A stretch of 64,000 bases of DNA from Priestia iocasae (lineage in GTDB: Bacteria > Bacillota > Bacilli > Bacillales > Bacillaceae_H), in assembly GCF_016909075.1 (NCBI RefSeq), contig NZ_JAFBFC010000009.1:1-64000 (forward strand). The letters are read 5' to 3'. Below, one piece after another: positions 20,349-29,003 of this stretch. The position numbers and the translations under genes are program-made. Each line of letters starts with the position of its first letter. Within the stretch, counting starts at the first letter, position 1. A model generated the notes under the pieces. The model did not search any database. It saw only the letters and a list, made by a program, of their open reading frames with translations, and was not told where the DNA came from.

Positions 20349-20491
20349 TTCGTTAAACAGATAAATAATCTGTCTTTAAACTTGTAGGATTGCTCCTTTT
20401 TTCCATTGTATGTACTAAAACGATGTTAGACTTTTATCACCGCTTTATTTTGAGTAAATAGACGGAGTCGAAAAATCTTTTTAAAAAATGG

Positions 20492-20521
20492 TTGATACTA
20501 TTCTTACTTGTCCTATATAAT
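20492..20521 (+). promoter_or_regulatory. SigA-type promoter of the ribonucleotide reductase operon
   Basis: TTGATA (20492-20497) and TATAAT (20516-20521) with an 18-base spacer. Transcription would start near 20528, just before two NrdR-like boxes and the cobalamin riboswitch. Confidence 0.75.
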
Positions 20522-20530
20522 GTGTATAGA

Positions 20531-20577
20531 ACACAATATCTTGTTTGTTTTATTGAATTTAATACTATATTTTGTGT
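20531..20577 (+). promoter_or_regulatory. Pair of NrdR-like boxes
   Basis: ACACAATATCTTGTTT (20531-20546) and ATACTATATTTTGTGT (20562-20577) both match the NrdR palindrome ACACWATATnTWGTGT. Their starts are 31 bases apart, about three helical turns, the usual arrangement for NrdR. Position just downstream of the -10 fits repression. Confidence 0.75.
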
Positions 20578-20589
20578 TATCCACTAAAA

Positions 20590-20740
20590 AAGGTGTCGTG
20601 CATCGACTTAATAGGGAATCTGGTTGAAATCCAGAACTGTCCCCGCAACTGTGAGTGCTGATGAAATAAGGGAATCCACTGTGATCATCATGGGAAGGCC
20701 TTAAAGTAAAATGAAGCATAAGTCAGGAGACCTGCCTTTT
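20590..20740 (+). promoter_or_regulatory. Cobalamin (B12) riboswitch aptamer
   Basis: Contains the conserved cobalamin aptamer blocks in order: AAGGTG, TAATAGGGAA, GGTTGAAATCC, CTGTCCCCGCAACTGT, CCACTGTG, TGGGAAGGC and AGTCAGGAGACCTGCC. It precedes a class I ribonucleotide reductase rather than a cobalamin transport or synthesis gene. Confidence 0.95.
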
Positions 20741-20765
20741 TTATTTCGTTTTATCTTCTTCGGGA

Positions 20766-20854
20766 GGTGAGAGGGTAGAACGGGGATTCAAAAAGAGTGT
20801 TTCTCTCTTTTTATCTTCGTTCTATTCGCTCACCGTGCATCGGTGGGCGTTTTT
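20766..20854 (+). promoter_or_regulatory. Riboswitch expression platform (antiterminator/terminator)
   Basis: Terminator: GCTCACCG (20828-20835) pairs with CGGTGGGC (20841-20848), then a T-run. Competing antiterminator: GGTGAG (20766-20771) pairs with CTCACC (20829-20834), and AGAACG (20777-20782) with CGTTCT (20818-20823), around an AAAAGAG/CTCTTTT hairpin. The 5' strand of the terminator is shared, so the two folds exclude each other. Ligand binding is expected to favour the terminator. Confidence 0.85.
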
Positions 20855-20880
20855 ATTTTAGAGAAAAGGGAGGAACTAGA

Positions 20881-23169
20881 ATGGTAAATGTAATCCAACC
20901 AACAACACTTCAACGTGTCGAAACATATATTGAAAAAGTAAAGCAGGTGTTTCCACAGCTTGACTTTACACAGTATGAAGAAAAAGTGGTACAAACAATA
21001 TCAGCAAAAGAAAACATGAGTGAAGAGAAAATAACCAATGCGCTTATTTTAGCAGCATTAGACTATATCTCAATGGAAGAACCAGCATGGACATTTGTGG
21101 CGGCTAACGTATACCTAGATGAATTGTATCGTCAAGCTTCTATGAACCGAGGGTATAATGTTACTCAAAAGTATGGGTCCTTTTATGAGCTAATTCAGTA
21201 CTTAACTAGTATTGGCATCTATAGTGAGGAACTAACGAAAGCCTATTCAAAAGAAGAAATAGATGAACTTCAAAATGTAATTGATTCATCGTGTGATCAG
21301 CTTTTTACATACATAGGGTTATTAACACTTGCTGATCGTTATTTAGCCAAGTCTCATGATAAAAAGGTGTATGAGCTTCCTCAAGAGCGCTTCTTAGTTA
21401 TTGCTATGACATTAATGATGAAAGAGGATAAGACAAAGCGTATCAATCTCATAAAAGAAGCATATTGGGCAATGTCTAACTTATATATGACGGTTGCTAC
21501 TCCAACTTTAGCGAATGCAGGAAAATCATATGGTCAATTATCTTCTTGTTTTATTGATACAGTAGAAGACAGTTTAGAAGGAATTTACCATTCAAACACA
21601 GATAGCGCAAAATTATCAAAGTTTGGTGGTGGAATTGGCGTTTATGTCGGAAAGATTCGTTCATTAGGCTCTGATATTCGAGGATTTAAAGGAAATTCTA
21701 GTGGAATTGTTCCATGGATTAAACAAATTAATAATACAGCAGTTTCGGTCGATCAGTTAGGACAACGACAAGGCGCCATCGCCGTTTATTATAACGTGTT
21801 TGGAAAAGACATTATGAGCTTTCTTGACTTGCGTTTAAACAATGGTGATGAAAGACTTAGAGCCCATGATATTTTCACAGGCGTATGTATCCCAGACAAT
21901 TTTATGAGAGCAGTAGAAAATCGAGAACCTTATTATCTATTTGACCCTCATCCGATTAAAAAGAACTTAGGCTTTGAATTAGATGACTTCTTTGATGCAA
22001 AAGAATTACAAGAGGGAGAAGCACCAAATGCTGTTGATCATGCGTTTACGTATCACTATAACAAGTGTGTGGAAGCAGCTAAGGATGGTCTATTAGAAGA
22101 TGGATATGATGTTGTTCCTGCTATTGATATTATGAAAAGAATCATGATTTCACAACTAGAGACAGGCACTCCGTATATGTTCTACCGAGATACGGTTAAC
22201 CGTGGAAATGCTAATAGTCATAAAGGGATGATTTATTGTAGCAATTTATGTACGGAAATTGCACAGAACATGAGTGCAACGACAGTAACGGAAGAGTATG
22301 TAACAGAAGACGGAAAAGTTGTAACGGTTCGAGAGTCTGGCGATTATGTAGTATGTAACTTATCGTCTATTAATTTAGCGAGAACAGTGAGTGGCAATGT
22401 ACTACCTCGTCTCATTTCCATTCAAGTACGCATGCTTGATAATGTTATTGAGCTTAACACAATTCCTGTGTTACAAGCGCAAGTAACCAATCAAAAGTAC
22501 CGTGGAATTGGATTGGGAACATTTGGTTTTCATCATCTTTTAGCATTAAAAGGAATTACATGGGAGTCAGAAGAAGCTGTTCAATATGTAGATGATTTAT
22601 ATGAAGAAATTGCTTACCATACTATTCAAGCATCAATGGAGTTAGCGAAAGAAAAAGGTGCGTATCCTGTATTTAAAGGATCAGCGTGGGAAACCGGCCA
22701 CTATTTTACAAATAGAGGATATGATAGCGAGGAGTGGGATGAACTACGTCACCAAGTAAAAACAAATGGTATTCGAAATGGTTATTTAATGGCTGTAGCG
22801 CCAAATTCATCAACTTCCATTATTGCAGGTTCTACTGCTAGTATTGATCCGATTTTCCGTAAATTCTACTCGGAGGAAAAGAAGAATTATAAAATACCAG
22901 TTACCGCACCTGATTTAAATGAAAAAACAAACTGGTATTACAAGTCTGTGTATTTCATTGATCAAAAGTGGAGCATTAAGCAAAACTCAAAACGTCAACG
23001 TCATATTGATCAATCCGTTTCCTTTAACTTATATATTCGAAATGACATTCGTGCAAAAGATTTACTCGACTTGCATGTGATGGCTTGGAAAGAGAAGCTA
23101 AAAACAACCTATTATGTACGTTCAACATCAAACGACGTTCTTGAAGAATGTGAAAGTTGTCATAGTTAA
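20881..23169 (+). CDS. Class I ribonucleoside-diphosphate reductase, large subunit (NrdA/NrdE type)
   Basis: Reduces ribonucleoside diphosphates to deoxy forms with radical chemistry. Active-site elements are the redox Cys in LSSCFIDT (about 222), the NLCTE loop (about 454), the second redox Cys in YVVCNLSSINL, the radical-path Tyr pair in TTYYVRST (about 743), and C-terminal CESC. ATG at 20881 follows GGGAGGAACTAGA; the frame open upstream is leader RNA. The 762-aa length and lack of nrdI nearby favour a class Ia-like assignment over Ib; I see no N-terminal ATP-cone. Confidence 0.95.
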   Translation: MVNVIQPTTLQRVETYIEKVKQVFPQLDFTQYEEKVVQTISAKENMSEEKITNALILAALDYISMEEPAWTFVAANVYLDELYRQASMNRGYNVTQKYGSFYELIQYLTSIGIYSEELTKAYSKEEIDELQNVIDSSCDQLFTYIGLLTLADRYLAKSHDKKVYELPQERFLVIAMTLMMKEDKTKRINLIKEAYWAMSNLYMTVATPTLANAGKSYGQLSSCFIDTVEDSLEGIYHSNTDSAKLSKFGGGIGVYVGKIRSLGSDIRGFKGNSSGIVPWIKQINNTAVSVDQLGQRQGAIAVYYNVFGKDIMSFLDLRLNNGDERLRAHDIFTGVCIPDNFMRAVENREPYYLFDPHPIKKNLGFELDDFFDAKELQEGEAPNAVDHAFTYHYNKCVEAAKDGLLEDGYDVVPAIDIMKRIMISQLETGTPYMFYRDTVNRGNANSHKGMIYCSNLCTEIAQNMSATTVTEEYVTEDGKVVTVRESGDYVVCNLSSINLARTVSGNVLPRLISIQVRMLDNVIELNTIPVLQAQVTNQKYRGIGLGTFGFHHLLALKGITWESEEAVQYVDDLYEEIAYHTIQASMELAKEKGAYPVFKGSAWETGHYFTNRGYDSEEWDELRHQVKTNGIRNGYLMAVAPNSSTSIIAGSTASIDPIFRKFYSEEKKNYKIPVTAPDLNEKTNWYYKSVYFIDQKWSIKQNSKRQRHIDQSVSFNLYIRNDIRAKDLLDLHVMAWKEKLKTTYYVRSTSNDVLEECESCHS

Positions 23170-23185
23170 AGGAGGAGACGAATCA

Positions 23186-24232
23186 ATGTCAACGTTATTA
23201 CGAAAGCGAGTATTAATGGATGAACAAGCACCGAACCGATCAACGGGAATTATTAACGGAGAGAGCTCTAACATTTTAAACTGGGATGATGTGCGTTTCT
23301 CATGGGCTTATCCAAAGTATAAGAGAATGCTAGCAAACTTTTGGACGCCTTTTGAAATTAACATGAGTCAAGATATTAAACAGTTTCCACAACTATCAAA
23401 AAATGAGCAGGAAAGCTTTCTGAAAATCATTGGTTTACTAGCATTATTAGATAGTATTCAATCAGATTATGCGAGTAAAGTAGCAGATTATGTAACGGAC
23501 TCTTCAGTAAATGCTCTAATGATCATTTTAGCTCAACAAGAAGTGGTGCATAATCATTCCTACTCGTACGTATTATCTAGTCTTGTATCAAAGTCAAAAC
23601 AAGATGAAGTGTTTGAATACTGGCGCACAGATGAAAAGCTTCGAAAGCGAAACGATTTTGTAACGAATGGATACAAGCAATTTGTTGAGAATTCAACAAT
23701 TGATAATTTCTTAAAGTCTATTGTGTTTGACGTGATTTTAGAGGGGCTCTTCTTCTATAGCGGATTTGCCTTCTTCTATAATCTAGCGCGTAATCAAAAA
23801 ATGGTCGCCACTTCAACCATGATTAATTATATAAATCGAGATGAGCAGCTTCATGTAGGGCTTTTTGAAAAGATTTTTAAAGAAGTACTACGTGAAAACC
23901 CTGAATATGAGACGGAAGAACTGAAGCAATTCGTTATTCAAACGTTTCAGGAAGCTGCAACATTAGAAATCGAATGGGCAGAGTCTATTATTGGTGAGAA
24001 ATTTGATGGCATAACGATGAAAGAAGTTGAACAGTATATACAATATATGGCGAATAAGCGATGCAATCAACTAGGATTTGGACGAGATGCATTTCCTGAT
24101 GCACCTATTCAAAATCCTTTACGATGGATTATCGCATATCAAGAGGTGGATTTAGGTAAAACCGACTTCTTTGAACAAAAATCTAGACAGTATACAAAAG
24201 CATCGGATTTAAACGGATTTGATGAACTTTAG
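23186..24232 (+). CDS. Class I ribonucleotide reductase, small subunit (NrdB/NrdF type)
   Basis: Ferritin-like subunit carrying the di-metal centre and tyrosyl radical. Ligands are visible in LLDSIQSDY (Asp), QQEVVHNHSYSY (Glu, His and radical Tyr spaced E-x2-H-x3-Y), VILEGLFFYSG (Glu) and NRDEQLHVGLF (Glu, His). The Tyr is kept, so this is not a radical-less variant. A longer frame opens at 23114 inside the large-subunit gene, but AAAGGAGGAGACG precedes ATG at 23186 (348 aa). Cotranscribed with the large subunit. Confidence 0.95.
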   Translation: MSTLLRKRVLMDEQAPNRSTGIINGESSNILNWDDVRFSWAYPKYKRMLANFWTPFEINMSQDIKQFPQLSKNEQESFLKIIGLLALLDSIQSDYASKVADYVTDSSVNALMIILAQQEVVHNHSYSYVLSSLVSKSKQDEVFEYWRTDEKLRKRNDFVTNGYKQFVENSTIDNFLKSIVFDVILEGLFFYSGFAFFYNLARNQKMVATSTMINYINRDEQLHVGLFEKIFKEVLRENPEYETEELKQFVIQTFQEAATLEIEWAESIIGEKFDGITMKEVEQYIQYMANKRCNQLGFGRDAFPDAPIQNPLRWIIAYQEVDLGKTDFFEQKSRQYTKASDLNGFDEL

Positions 24233-24244
24233 GAAGGACTTGTT

Positions 24245-24703
24245 ATGGAACAAAAAATTCCAATGCAGCAATCAAAAGTCGTTCAAACGAGGCTTGTTTT
24301 ACCACCAGATACCAATCATATGGGTTCAATTTTTGGCGGTAAAGTGCTAGCCTACATTGATGAAGTAGCGGCTATTTCGGCGATGAAGCATTGTAGGTCA
24401 ATTGTTGTAACAGCATCAATTGACTCTGTTAACTTTCTTTCACCTGTAACGGTTGGAGATGTTCTTATTTCGGAAGCCTTTGTTACATCTACGGGCCGAA
24501 CCTCAATGGAAGTATACGTGCGTGTGAAGCGTGAGAGTTGGAAGAATGGAGAACAAACATTAACAACTACTAGTTTTTTAACGATGGTTGCCGTTGATGA
24601 TCAAGGCTATCCAATACAAGTGCCAACTGTTTATCCTGAAACAAATGAAGAAAAGCAACTTTATCAGTCGGCCATGGAAAGGCGTCAAAAGAGAAGAACG
24701 TAA
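24245..24703 (+). CDS. Acyl-CoA thioesterase, YkhA-like hotdog fold
   Basis: Hydrolyses acyl-CoA thioesters. The hotdog signature [27 protein letters not shown] (about residues 25-51) holds the Asn/Asp and Gly-rich helix region of the cytosolic acyl-CoA hydrolase family; VDSVNF-like VTASIDSVNFLSPV follows. 152 aa, normal length. GGAAGGAC precedes the ATG, 12 bases past the reductase small subunit, so it may be cotranscribed. A strong terminator follows. Confidence 0.9.
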   Translation: MEQKIPMQQSKVVQTRLVLPPDTNHMGSIFGGKVLAYIDEVAAISAMKHCRSIVVTASIDSVNFLSPVTVGDVLISEAFVTSTGRTSMEVYVRVKRESWKNGEQTLTTTSFLTMVAVDDQGYPIQVPTVYPETNEEKQLYQSAMERRQKRRT

Positions 24704-24705
24704 GA

Positions 24706-24758
24706 AAAAGGTTTGTCTTAGATGGGAAGTTTTTCATCTTTAGACAACCCTTTTTTTA
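24706..24758 (+). terminator. Terminator after the thioesterase gene
   Basis: AAGGTTTGTCTTAGATG pairs with CATCTTTAGACAACCCTT (small internal loop), then seven T. Confidence 0.92.
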
Positions 24759-24787
24759 TTTAATTGAGAATTTCTATCAATTAAATG

Positions 24788-24810
24788 TTGACAAAGAGAA
24801 TCATTATCAA
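24788..24810 (+). promoter_or_regulatory. Fur-like box over a TTGACA -35 region
   Basis: AGAGAATCATTATCA (24795-24809) matches the 7-1-7 Fur core TGATAATnATTATCA at 12 of 14 positions. It begins one base after a perfect -35, TTGACA at 24788-24793; the -10 is poorly defined (TTAAGT at 24811). Confidence 0.65.
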
Positions 24811-24901
24811 TTAAGTTATAGATAGAGAGTTAAACAAGACGTTTAAGATAATCAGCAATTGAATAGATATATACATAAATTAAAAATAAGGAGGAGTAAT
24901 C

Positions 24902-25180
24902 ATGTCTTCAATTATGGTAGTTGGTGGAGATCGGTTAAAACATATAACAGATCGATTAGAAGGAGAAGGATTTAAGCAAATCATTCATTTAGATGGCCGA
25001 AAGAGCAACATGGTAAAAAGGGACATACCAGATCATATTAATTTTATTTTGGTGATTACCGATTTTATCAATCATAACATGGCAAAAGTCATTAAAGAGA
25101 AAGCAAAGAAACAGCAGAAACCCATTTATTTTGTAAAACATTCATGGAGTGCAATTCGTAAAGTCATTGAGCAAGCGTAG
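24902..25180 (+). CDS. DUF2325 domain protein
   Basis: Small soluble protein of 92 residues spanning a whole DUF2325 domain: SSIMVVGGDRLKHITDRLEGEGF at the start, VITDFINHNMAKVIKEKAKK in the middle, and FVKHSWSAIRKVIEQA at the end. The biochemical role of the family is not known to me; the fold looks like a small alpha/beta domain. AAGGAGGAG precedes the ATG. A Fur-like box upstream puts it under probable iron control with the two genes downstream. Confidence 0.85.
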   Translation: MSSIMVVGGDRLKHITDRLEGEGFKQIIHLDGRKSNMVKRDIPDHINFILVITDFINHNMAKVIKEKAKKQQKPIYFVKHSWSAIRKVIEQA

Positions 25181-25203
25181 CTCTTTCTTTTTTATTATCT
25201 ATT

Positions 25204-25222
25204 GATAATAATTATCATTATC
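25204..25222 (+). promoter_or_regulatory. Fur box
   Basis: GATAATAATTATCATTATC agrees with the 19-base Fur consensus GATAATGATAATCATTATC at 17 of 19 positions. It lies between the DUF2325 gene and the four-cysteine protein, 19 bases before the latter's ATG. Confidence 0.85.
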
Positions 25223-25241
25223 ATGATTTGTGGTGATTAAC

Positions 25242-26003
25242 ATGGATTTTTTAAACGTTCACATTAAAACCATTTCAAGTGAACACCTAGAAGAATTTAT
25301 TCGATGTCCGTATAAGTTTTACCAAAGGCAATTGCTAATGAACAAAGGCAAGAACATCGATTGGCGCAAGATGGTTCAAGTAACGACACACCGTATTGTT
25401 AAAAGCTATTATGAAACACCTGCTAGTCAACGTTCAGCTTTTTATATTTTAAGATTAATTGAGCAATATTGGCGTTTTATTCATGTCGATTTATTTGAAT
25501 CAAAAGTCCAATATTATGAAGTGTTAGCAAAGGTTAGTGATCATTTACTGCAATTTTTATCAAACGATAGCGAACAAGAGATGCCACTTTTTCTGTTTAA
25601 TCAATATTGTGTACATGTAGAGGAATTAGAAAGTAATATTTCCTTAACGATCGATGTTGCACAGTGGACTGAGAATTCCTATGTTGTGAAAAAGTTTGTT
25701 ACGGATGATCACCCACAAATTCAACAAATGATGAAAGACTTTATTGTGGTGTTTTCTAGGCATGCTTTTCAGAAAGTGCCAGAAGTCATCATATTTCATT
25801 CTATTCTAACGGGTCATACATCAAGTTTTACCGTACAAGAGCAAGATTATGATGAAGCGCTTCAACGCTTAAGTTTAATAAAAAGTACGCTAAAGGAACC
25901 TAAGTATTTTCAAAAAACAGCATTAGTTACAGAGTGTGATAGCTGTCCTTTAAAAACAGAGTGCTTAAATGACAACAAAGATAGACTGACAATGTTTATG
26001 TAA
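25242..26003 (+). CDS. Cas4/AddB-like four-cysteine protein with degenerate nuclease site
   Basis: 253 aa from ATG 25242 (GGTGAT upstream; a GTG at 25230 is in frame but part of that site). Cys22 in EEFIRCPYKFYQ and C232-x2-C235-x5-C241 near the end match the Fe-S clamp of Cas4, AddB and RecB-like PD-(D/E)XK nucleases. His50 and Asp138 (LTIDVAQW) could be motif residues, but the place of the (D/E)-x-K reads YVVKKFV, without the acidic residue. So the Fe-S cluster seems kept and DNA cleavage probably lost. Flanked by a Fur box and flavodoxin. Function unknown; fold inferred by eye. Confidence 0.7.
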   Translation: MDFLNVHIKTISSEHLEEFIRCPYKFYQRQLLMNKGKNIDWRKMVQVTTHRIVKSYYETPASQRSAFYILRLIEQYWRFIHVDLFESKVQYYEVLAKVSDHLLQFLSNDSEQEMPLFLFNQYCVHVEELESNISLTIDVAQWTENSYVVKKFVTDDHPQIQQMMKDFIVVFSRHAFQKVPEVIIFHSILTGHTSSFTVQEQDYDEALQRLSLIKSTLKEPKYFQKTALVTECDSCPLKTECLNDNKDRLTMFM

Positions 26004-26023
26004 GAGATAAAGGAGAGAGTAAG

Positions 26024-26476
26024 ATGTCTAATGTATTATTAATTTATGCAAGTATGTCTGGAAACACAGAGGCGATTGCGGACATTTTAGAAGAAGAACT
26101 GATCAAGGAAAACATTAATGTCACTCGAAAAGAAGTGTTTGAAGTAGATGTTAATGACTTAAACAAGTTTAATTACATTCTTTTAGGAGCTTACACATGG
26201 GGAGATGGAGAGTTACCTGACGAATTTTTAGACTTTTATGACGACATGGAATCCATTAGTTTAGAAGGCAAAAAAGTAGGTGTATTTGGCTCAGGGGATA
26301 CTGCTTACGATATCTTTTGTGGTGCAGTTGATTTAATTGAAGCAAGAGTAAGAGAGTTAAGTGGCGAATTAATGACTGAAGGATTAAAAGTAGAGCTTGC
26401 TCCCTTTGGAGAAGATGTTGAAAAGTGCAGAAGTTTTGCTGCGAGTATAATCAATGCTATGAAGGTACATTTATAA
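26024..26476 (+). CDS. Flavodoxin
   Basis: FMN electron carrier replacing ferredoxin under iron shortage. The phosphate-binding loop is YASMSGNTEAIA (residues 9-20), with FMN-contact loops GAYTWGDGELPDEF and GSGDTAYDIFCGAVD. 150 aa, normal for short-chain Bacillus flavodoxins such as YkuN/YkuP. AAAGGAGAG precedes the ATG. Its position behind two Fur boxes agrees with Fur control of flavodoxins in B. subtilis. Confidence 0.93.
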   Translation: MSNVLLIYASMSGNTEAIADILEEELIKENINVTRKEVFEVDVNDLNKFNYILLGAYTWGDGELPDEFLDFYDDMESISLEGKKVGVFGSGDTAYDIFCGAVDLIEARVRELSGELMTEGLKVELAPFGEDVEKCRSFAASIINAMKVHL

Positions 26477-26514
26477 AAGCAGGACACCTATTTAAATAGG
26501 TGTCCTGTCTTTGT
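26477..26514. terminator. Bidirectional terminator between flavodoxin and ythB
   Basis: A perfect 28-base palindrome, CAGGACACCTATTT/AAATAGGTGTCCTG (26480-26507), with pyrimidine-rich flanks on both sides (TCTTTGTT on plus, CTTTTATA on minus). Confidence 0.85.
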
Positions 26515-27551
26515 TAATACGGTTTCTTTTTGACATACTCTTTGTTTTGCTTCATGAACAAACGCCAGAAATAATAAAACCCAGGGAATAAAATAGCAAA
26601 TCCAACGATGTAGGAAATAAATAGAGCACGAAAAGCATTAGGGTGCGTAAATCCAGTCTCAATCGTAACTTCAGGATAGACAATATAAGGCAAGTGTCCT
26701 CGTCCATATGCATAGCTAGCAAAGAAATATTGAAGTAAGACGGCTACTACAGCTAATCTTGGCATTCCTTTTTGTCCTTTATATGGAATAATCAATGCAA
26801 CACCTGCTACAACAAACATTGCAACCGAAGCGAATAAAGCCCAGTTAAAATCCATCATATTTGAAAATAGCCAATTGGCTTCGTTACGCATCGTCACCAT
26901 AATAAGAGCAGCCATAATTAAAGAAAGAGGGCCGGTGATTAGTGCATCTCGACGGTAAATGTCATAGGCTCTTAGTTCATCTGAGGACTTTGAATAATCG
27001 GCTAAAAGTAAAGAAGATAAAAAAAGCGATGAACTGACTGCGAACCCAATGAATGCGTAAACATTCGGGCTTGTGAACACTTTTATTAAATTAAGCTTTT
27101 GGTTACCATCAATTGTATCAATAAAGCCTCCTTGACTAATCGGTAACACGCAAATTAAAAAGGCAGGAATTAATACCCCTGAAATGCCAGAAATATAGGT
27201 TAAAGCTTTTTGGTGTCGATAGCCTTTTGTGTAGTTTGCAAATACGAGAAAGCCACTTCGTAACGCTAGCAATAAAAGAATAATGCTCCCAGGTATAAGA
27301 AGAACGGTTCCTAACGTAAAGGTTGCACCAGGAAAAAAGCTAAATAAAGCAACTACGATAGCTACAATAAATACATTTGTCACTTCCCATGTGGGAGATA
27401 GATAGGTATTTGCAATATTAGTAGCATTTGTTTTGTCTCTGTTAATGTATACCATTGACCAAAATCCGGCGCCAAAATCCATTGTACCCATCAATGCATA
27501 AATGAAAATAAATCCCCAAACAACTGTAATTGCAATAACTGAATCTGTCAT
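26514..27551 (-). CDS. ythB: Cytochrome bd-type quinol oxidase subunit II (YthB)
   Basis: CydB-family membrane subunit paired with YthA. About eight to nine hydrophobic helices; the N-terminal segment VWGFIFIYALMGTMDFGAGFWSM is family-typical. 345 aa. Its start lies 12 bases after the ythA stop, with AAGGACGTGA before the ATG. The B. subtilis ythAB operon is in the same neighbourhood. Confidence 0.92.
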   Translation of the reverse strand: MTDSVIAITVVWGFIFIYALMGTMDFGAGFWSMVYINRDKTNATNIANTYLSPTWEVTNVFIVAIVVALFSFFPGATFTLGTVLLIPGSIILLLLALRSGFLVFANYTKGYRHQKALTYISGISGVLIPAFLICVLPISQGGFIDTIDGNQKLNLIKVFTSPNVYAFIGFAVSSSLFLSSLLLADYSKSSDELRAYDIYRRDALITGPLSLIMAALIMVTMRNEANWLFSNMMDFNWALFASVAMFVVAGVALIIPYKGQKGMPRLAVVAVLLQYFFASYAYGRGHLPYIVYPEVTIETGFTHPNAFRALFISYIVGFAILFPGFYYFWRLFMKQNKEYVKKKPY

Positions 27552-27563
27552 AGTATCACGTCC

Positions 27564-28901
27564 TTATTGCTCAGCATGTGCAGCAAGTTCTTTTGATAGT
27601 GGATTGCGTTTAAAATAATAAATTAATACTAGTGCCACCGCGGCCATTAACACGATGTAAATGAGGAGAAACAATGTAAATAAGAATCCTAAATTGGCTG
27701 AGGTCGTTACTGATTCTGACGTACGCATAATGCGGTAAATGACCCAAGGTTGTCTACCTGTACATGCAAAAATCCAGCCAAATTCAATAGAAGCCATTGA
27801 TAAAGGTCCAGCTAATACAAAGGCCCACATCAGTGGTTTTGGAAATGTTTTTTTCTTCAAAAATTTATACCAGACCACACCAATCATAGATAAAAGAATA
27901 AGCATAGAGCCAATTCCAACCATCGCATTAAAGAGCGTATGAACAAAAAGTGGAGGCCAATAATCTTCAGGGAAGTCGTTTAGTCCAACAACGACTGTAT
28001 CAAAGCGATCATTTGCTAAAAAGCTTAGCGCCCAAGGGATTTCAATTCCCCATTTTACTTCTTGAGATTCGCGGTCAGTAAACCCACCAATCGCTAGAGG
28101 AGCATAACTTTGAGTTTCAAATAATCCTTCTGCAGCAGCTAACTTCTCCGGCTGATATTCGTGAAGTAGCTGTGCAGACTCGTGACCATTTAAGGCAGTT
28201 AAGAACGAAAAGATTAAGCCTACCACTAATCCCATCATGAGTGCTTTATGATGGAACTTATATAATCGCGGATCTTTCTTTCTCGTGCGTAGCATTTTGT
28301 AAGCTGCAATTGATGCAATAATGAATGCACCAGTCATATAAGCTGAAACAGCTACATGTCCAGCTGTTACAAAAAAGCTTGGATTGAAAAATGCAGCCCA
28401 TGGATCAACGTCAACAATCTCTCCATTTTCAATCCGAAATCCTGCAGGAGTACCTTCAAACGCATGAACATTTGTAATTAACACAGCGGATCCAAGTGCT
28501 CCAAGTGCCACAAGAATTAAACTAATAATGCGCATTTTTCGTGAGATACGATCTGCAGCATACACATAAATAGAGAGAAACAGTGCCTCGATGAAGAAAG
28601 CATAAATTTCAATTTGAAAAGGGAGAGACATCACTTTCCCGACAACTTCCATAAACCCAGGCCATAATAAAGCGAGTTGTACACCTGCAATGGTACCCGT
28701 TGGAATCGCAACACCTAATAAAATTGCTTGTGCTTTTGTCCATCGTTTAGCCATTAATTCATAATCGGTATCTTTTGTTTTTTGATAGAGTAATTCAGCA
28801 AGTAAAATCATAAGTGGAATGCCGACACCAAGGGTTGCAAAGATGATATGAACTCCCATTGTCATACCGAACATCGACCGTGCGGTGACTAAATGATCCA
28901 T
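27564..28901 (-). CDS. ythA: Cytochrome bd-type quinol oxidase subunit I (YthA)
   Basis: Heme-bearing CydA-family subunit that oxidises quinol and reduces O2. Probable ligands are the early His in MTMGVHIIFATLGVG and the His of VTAGHVAVSAYMTGAF. GRQPWVIYRIMRT is the conserved GRQPW motif. The quinol loop (HEYQPEKLAAAEGLFE) is short. The frame opens at TTG 28919, but that stretch (GAAAGGTTGG) is the ribosome binding site; ATG 28901 gives 445 aa. Divergent from rpmE2. Confidence 0.93.
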   Translation of the reverse strand: MDHLVTARSMFGMTMGVHIIFATLGVGIPLMILLAELLYQKTKDTDYELMAKRWTKAQAILLGVAIPTGTIAGVQLALLWPGFMEVVGKVMSLPFQIEIYAFFIEALFLSIYVYAADRISRKMRIISLILVALGALGSAVLITNVHAFEGTPAGFRIENGEIVDVDPWAAFFNPSFFVTAGHVAVSAYMTGAFIIASIAAYKMLRTRKKDPRLYKFHHKALMMGLVVGLIFSFLTALNGHESAQLLHEYQPEKLAAAEGLFETQSYAPLAIGGFTDRESQEVKWGIEIPWALSFLANDRFDTVVVGLNDFPEDYWPPLFVHTLFNAMVGIGSMLILLSMIGVVWYKFLKKKTFPKPLMWAFVLAGPLSMASIEFGWIFACTGRQPWVIYRIMRTSESVTTSANLGFLFTLFLLIYIVLMAAVALVLIYYFKRNPLSKELAAHAEQ

Positions 28902-29003
28902 TAAAAACCAACCTTTCAAGTAGAGTATTGATGCCCATTATTGTCCACTTTTTACCACGAATTATGCATAAATAGGAAATCATATTTTTTATAAGCTTAA
29001 TAC

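Noticed and set aside
20797-20880. In-frame N-terminal extension of the reductase large subunit (MFLSFYLRSIRS...)
   Set aside because: It is the antiterminator/terminator of the B12 riboswitch translated by chance; GGGAGGAAC stands directly before ATG 20881.
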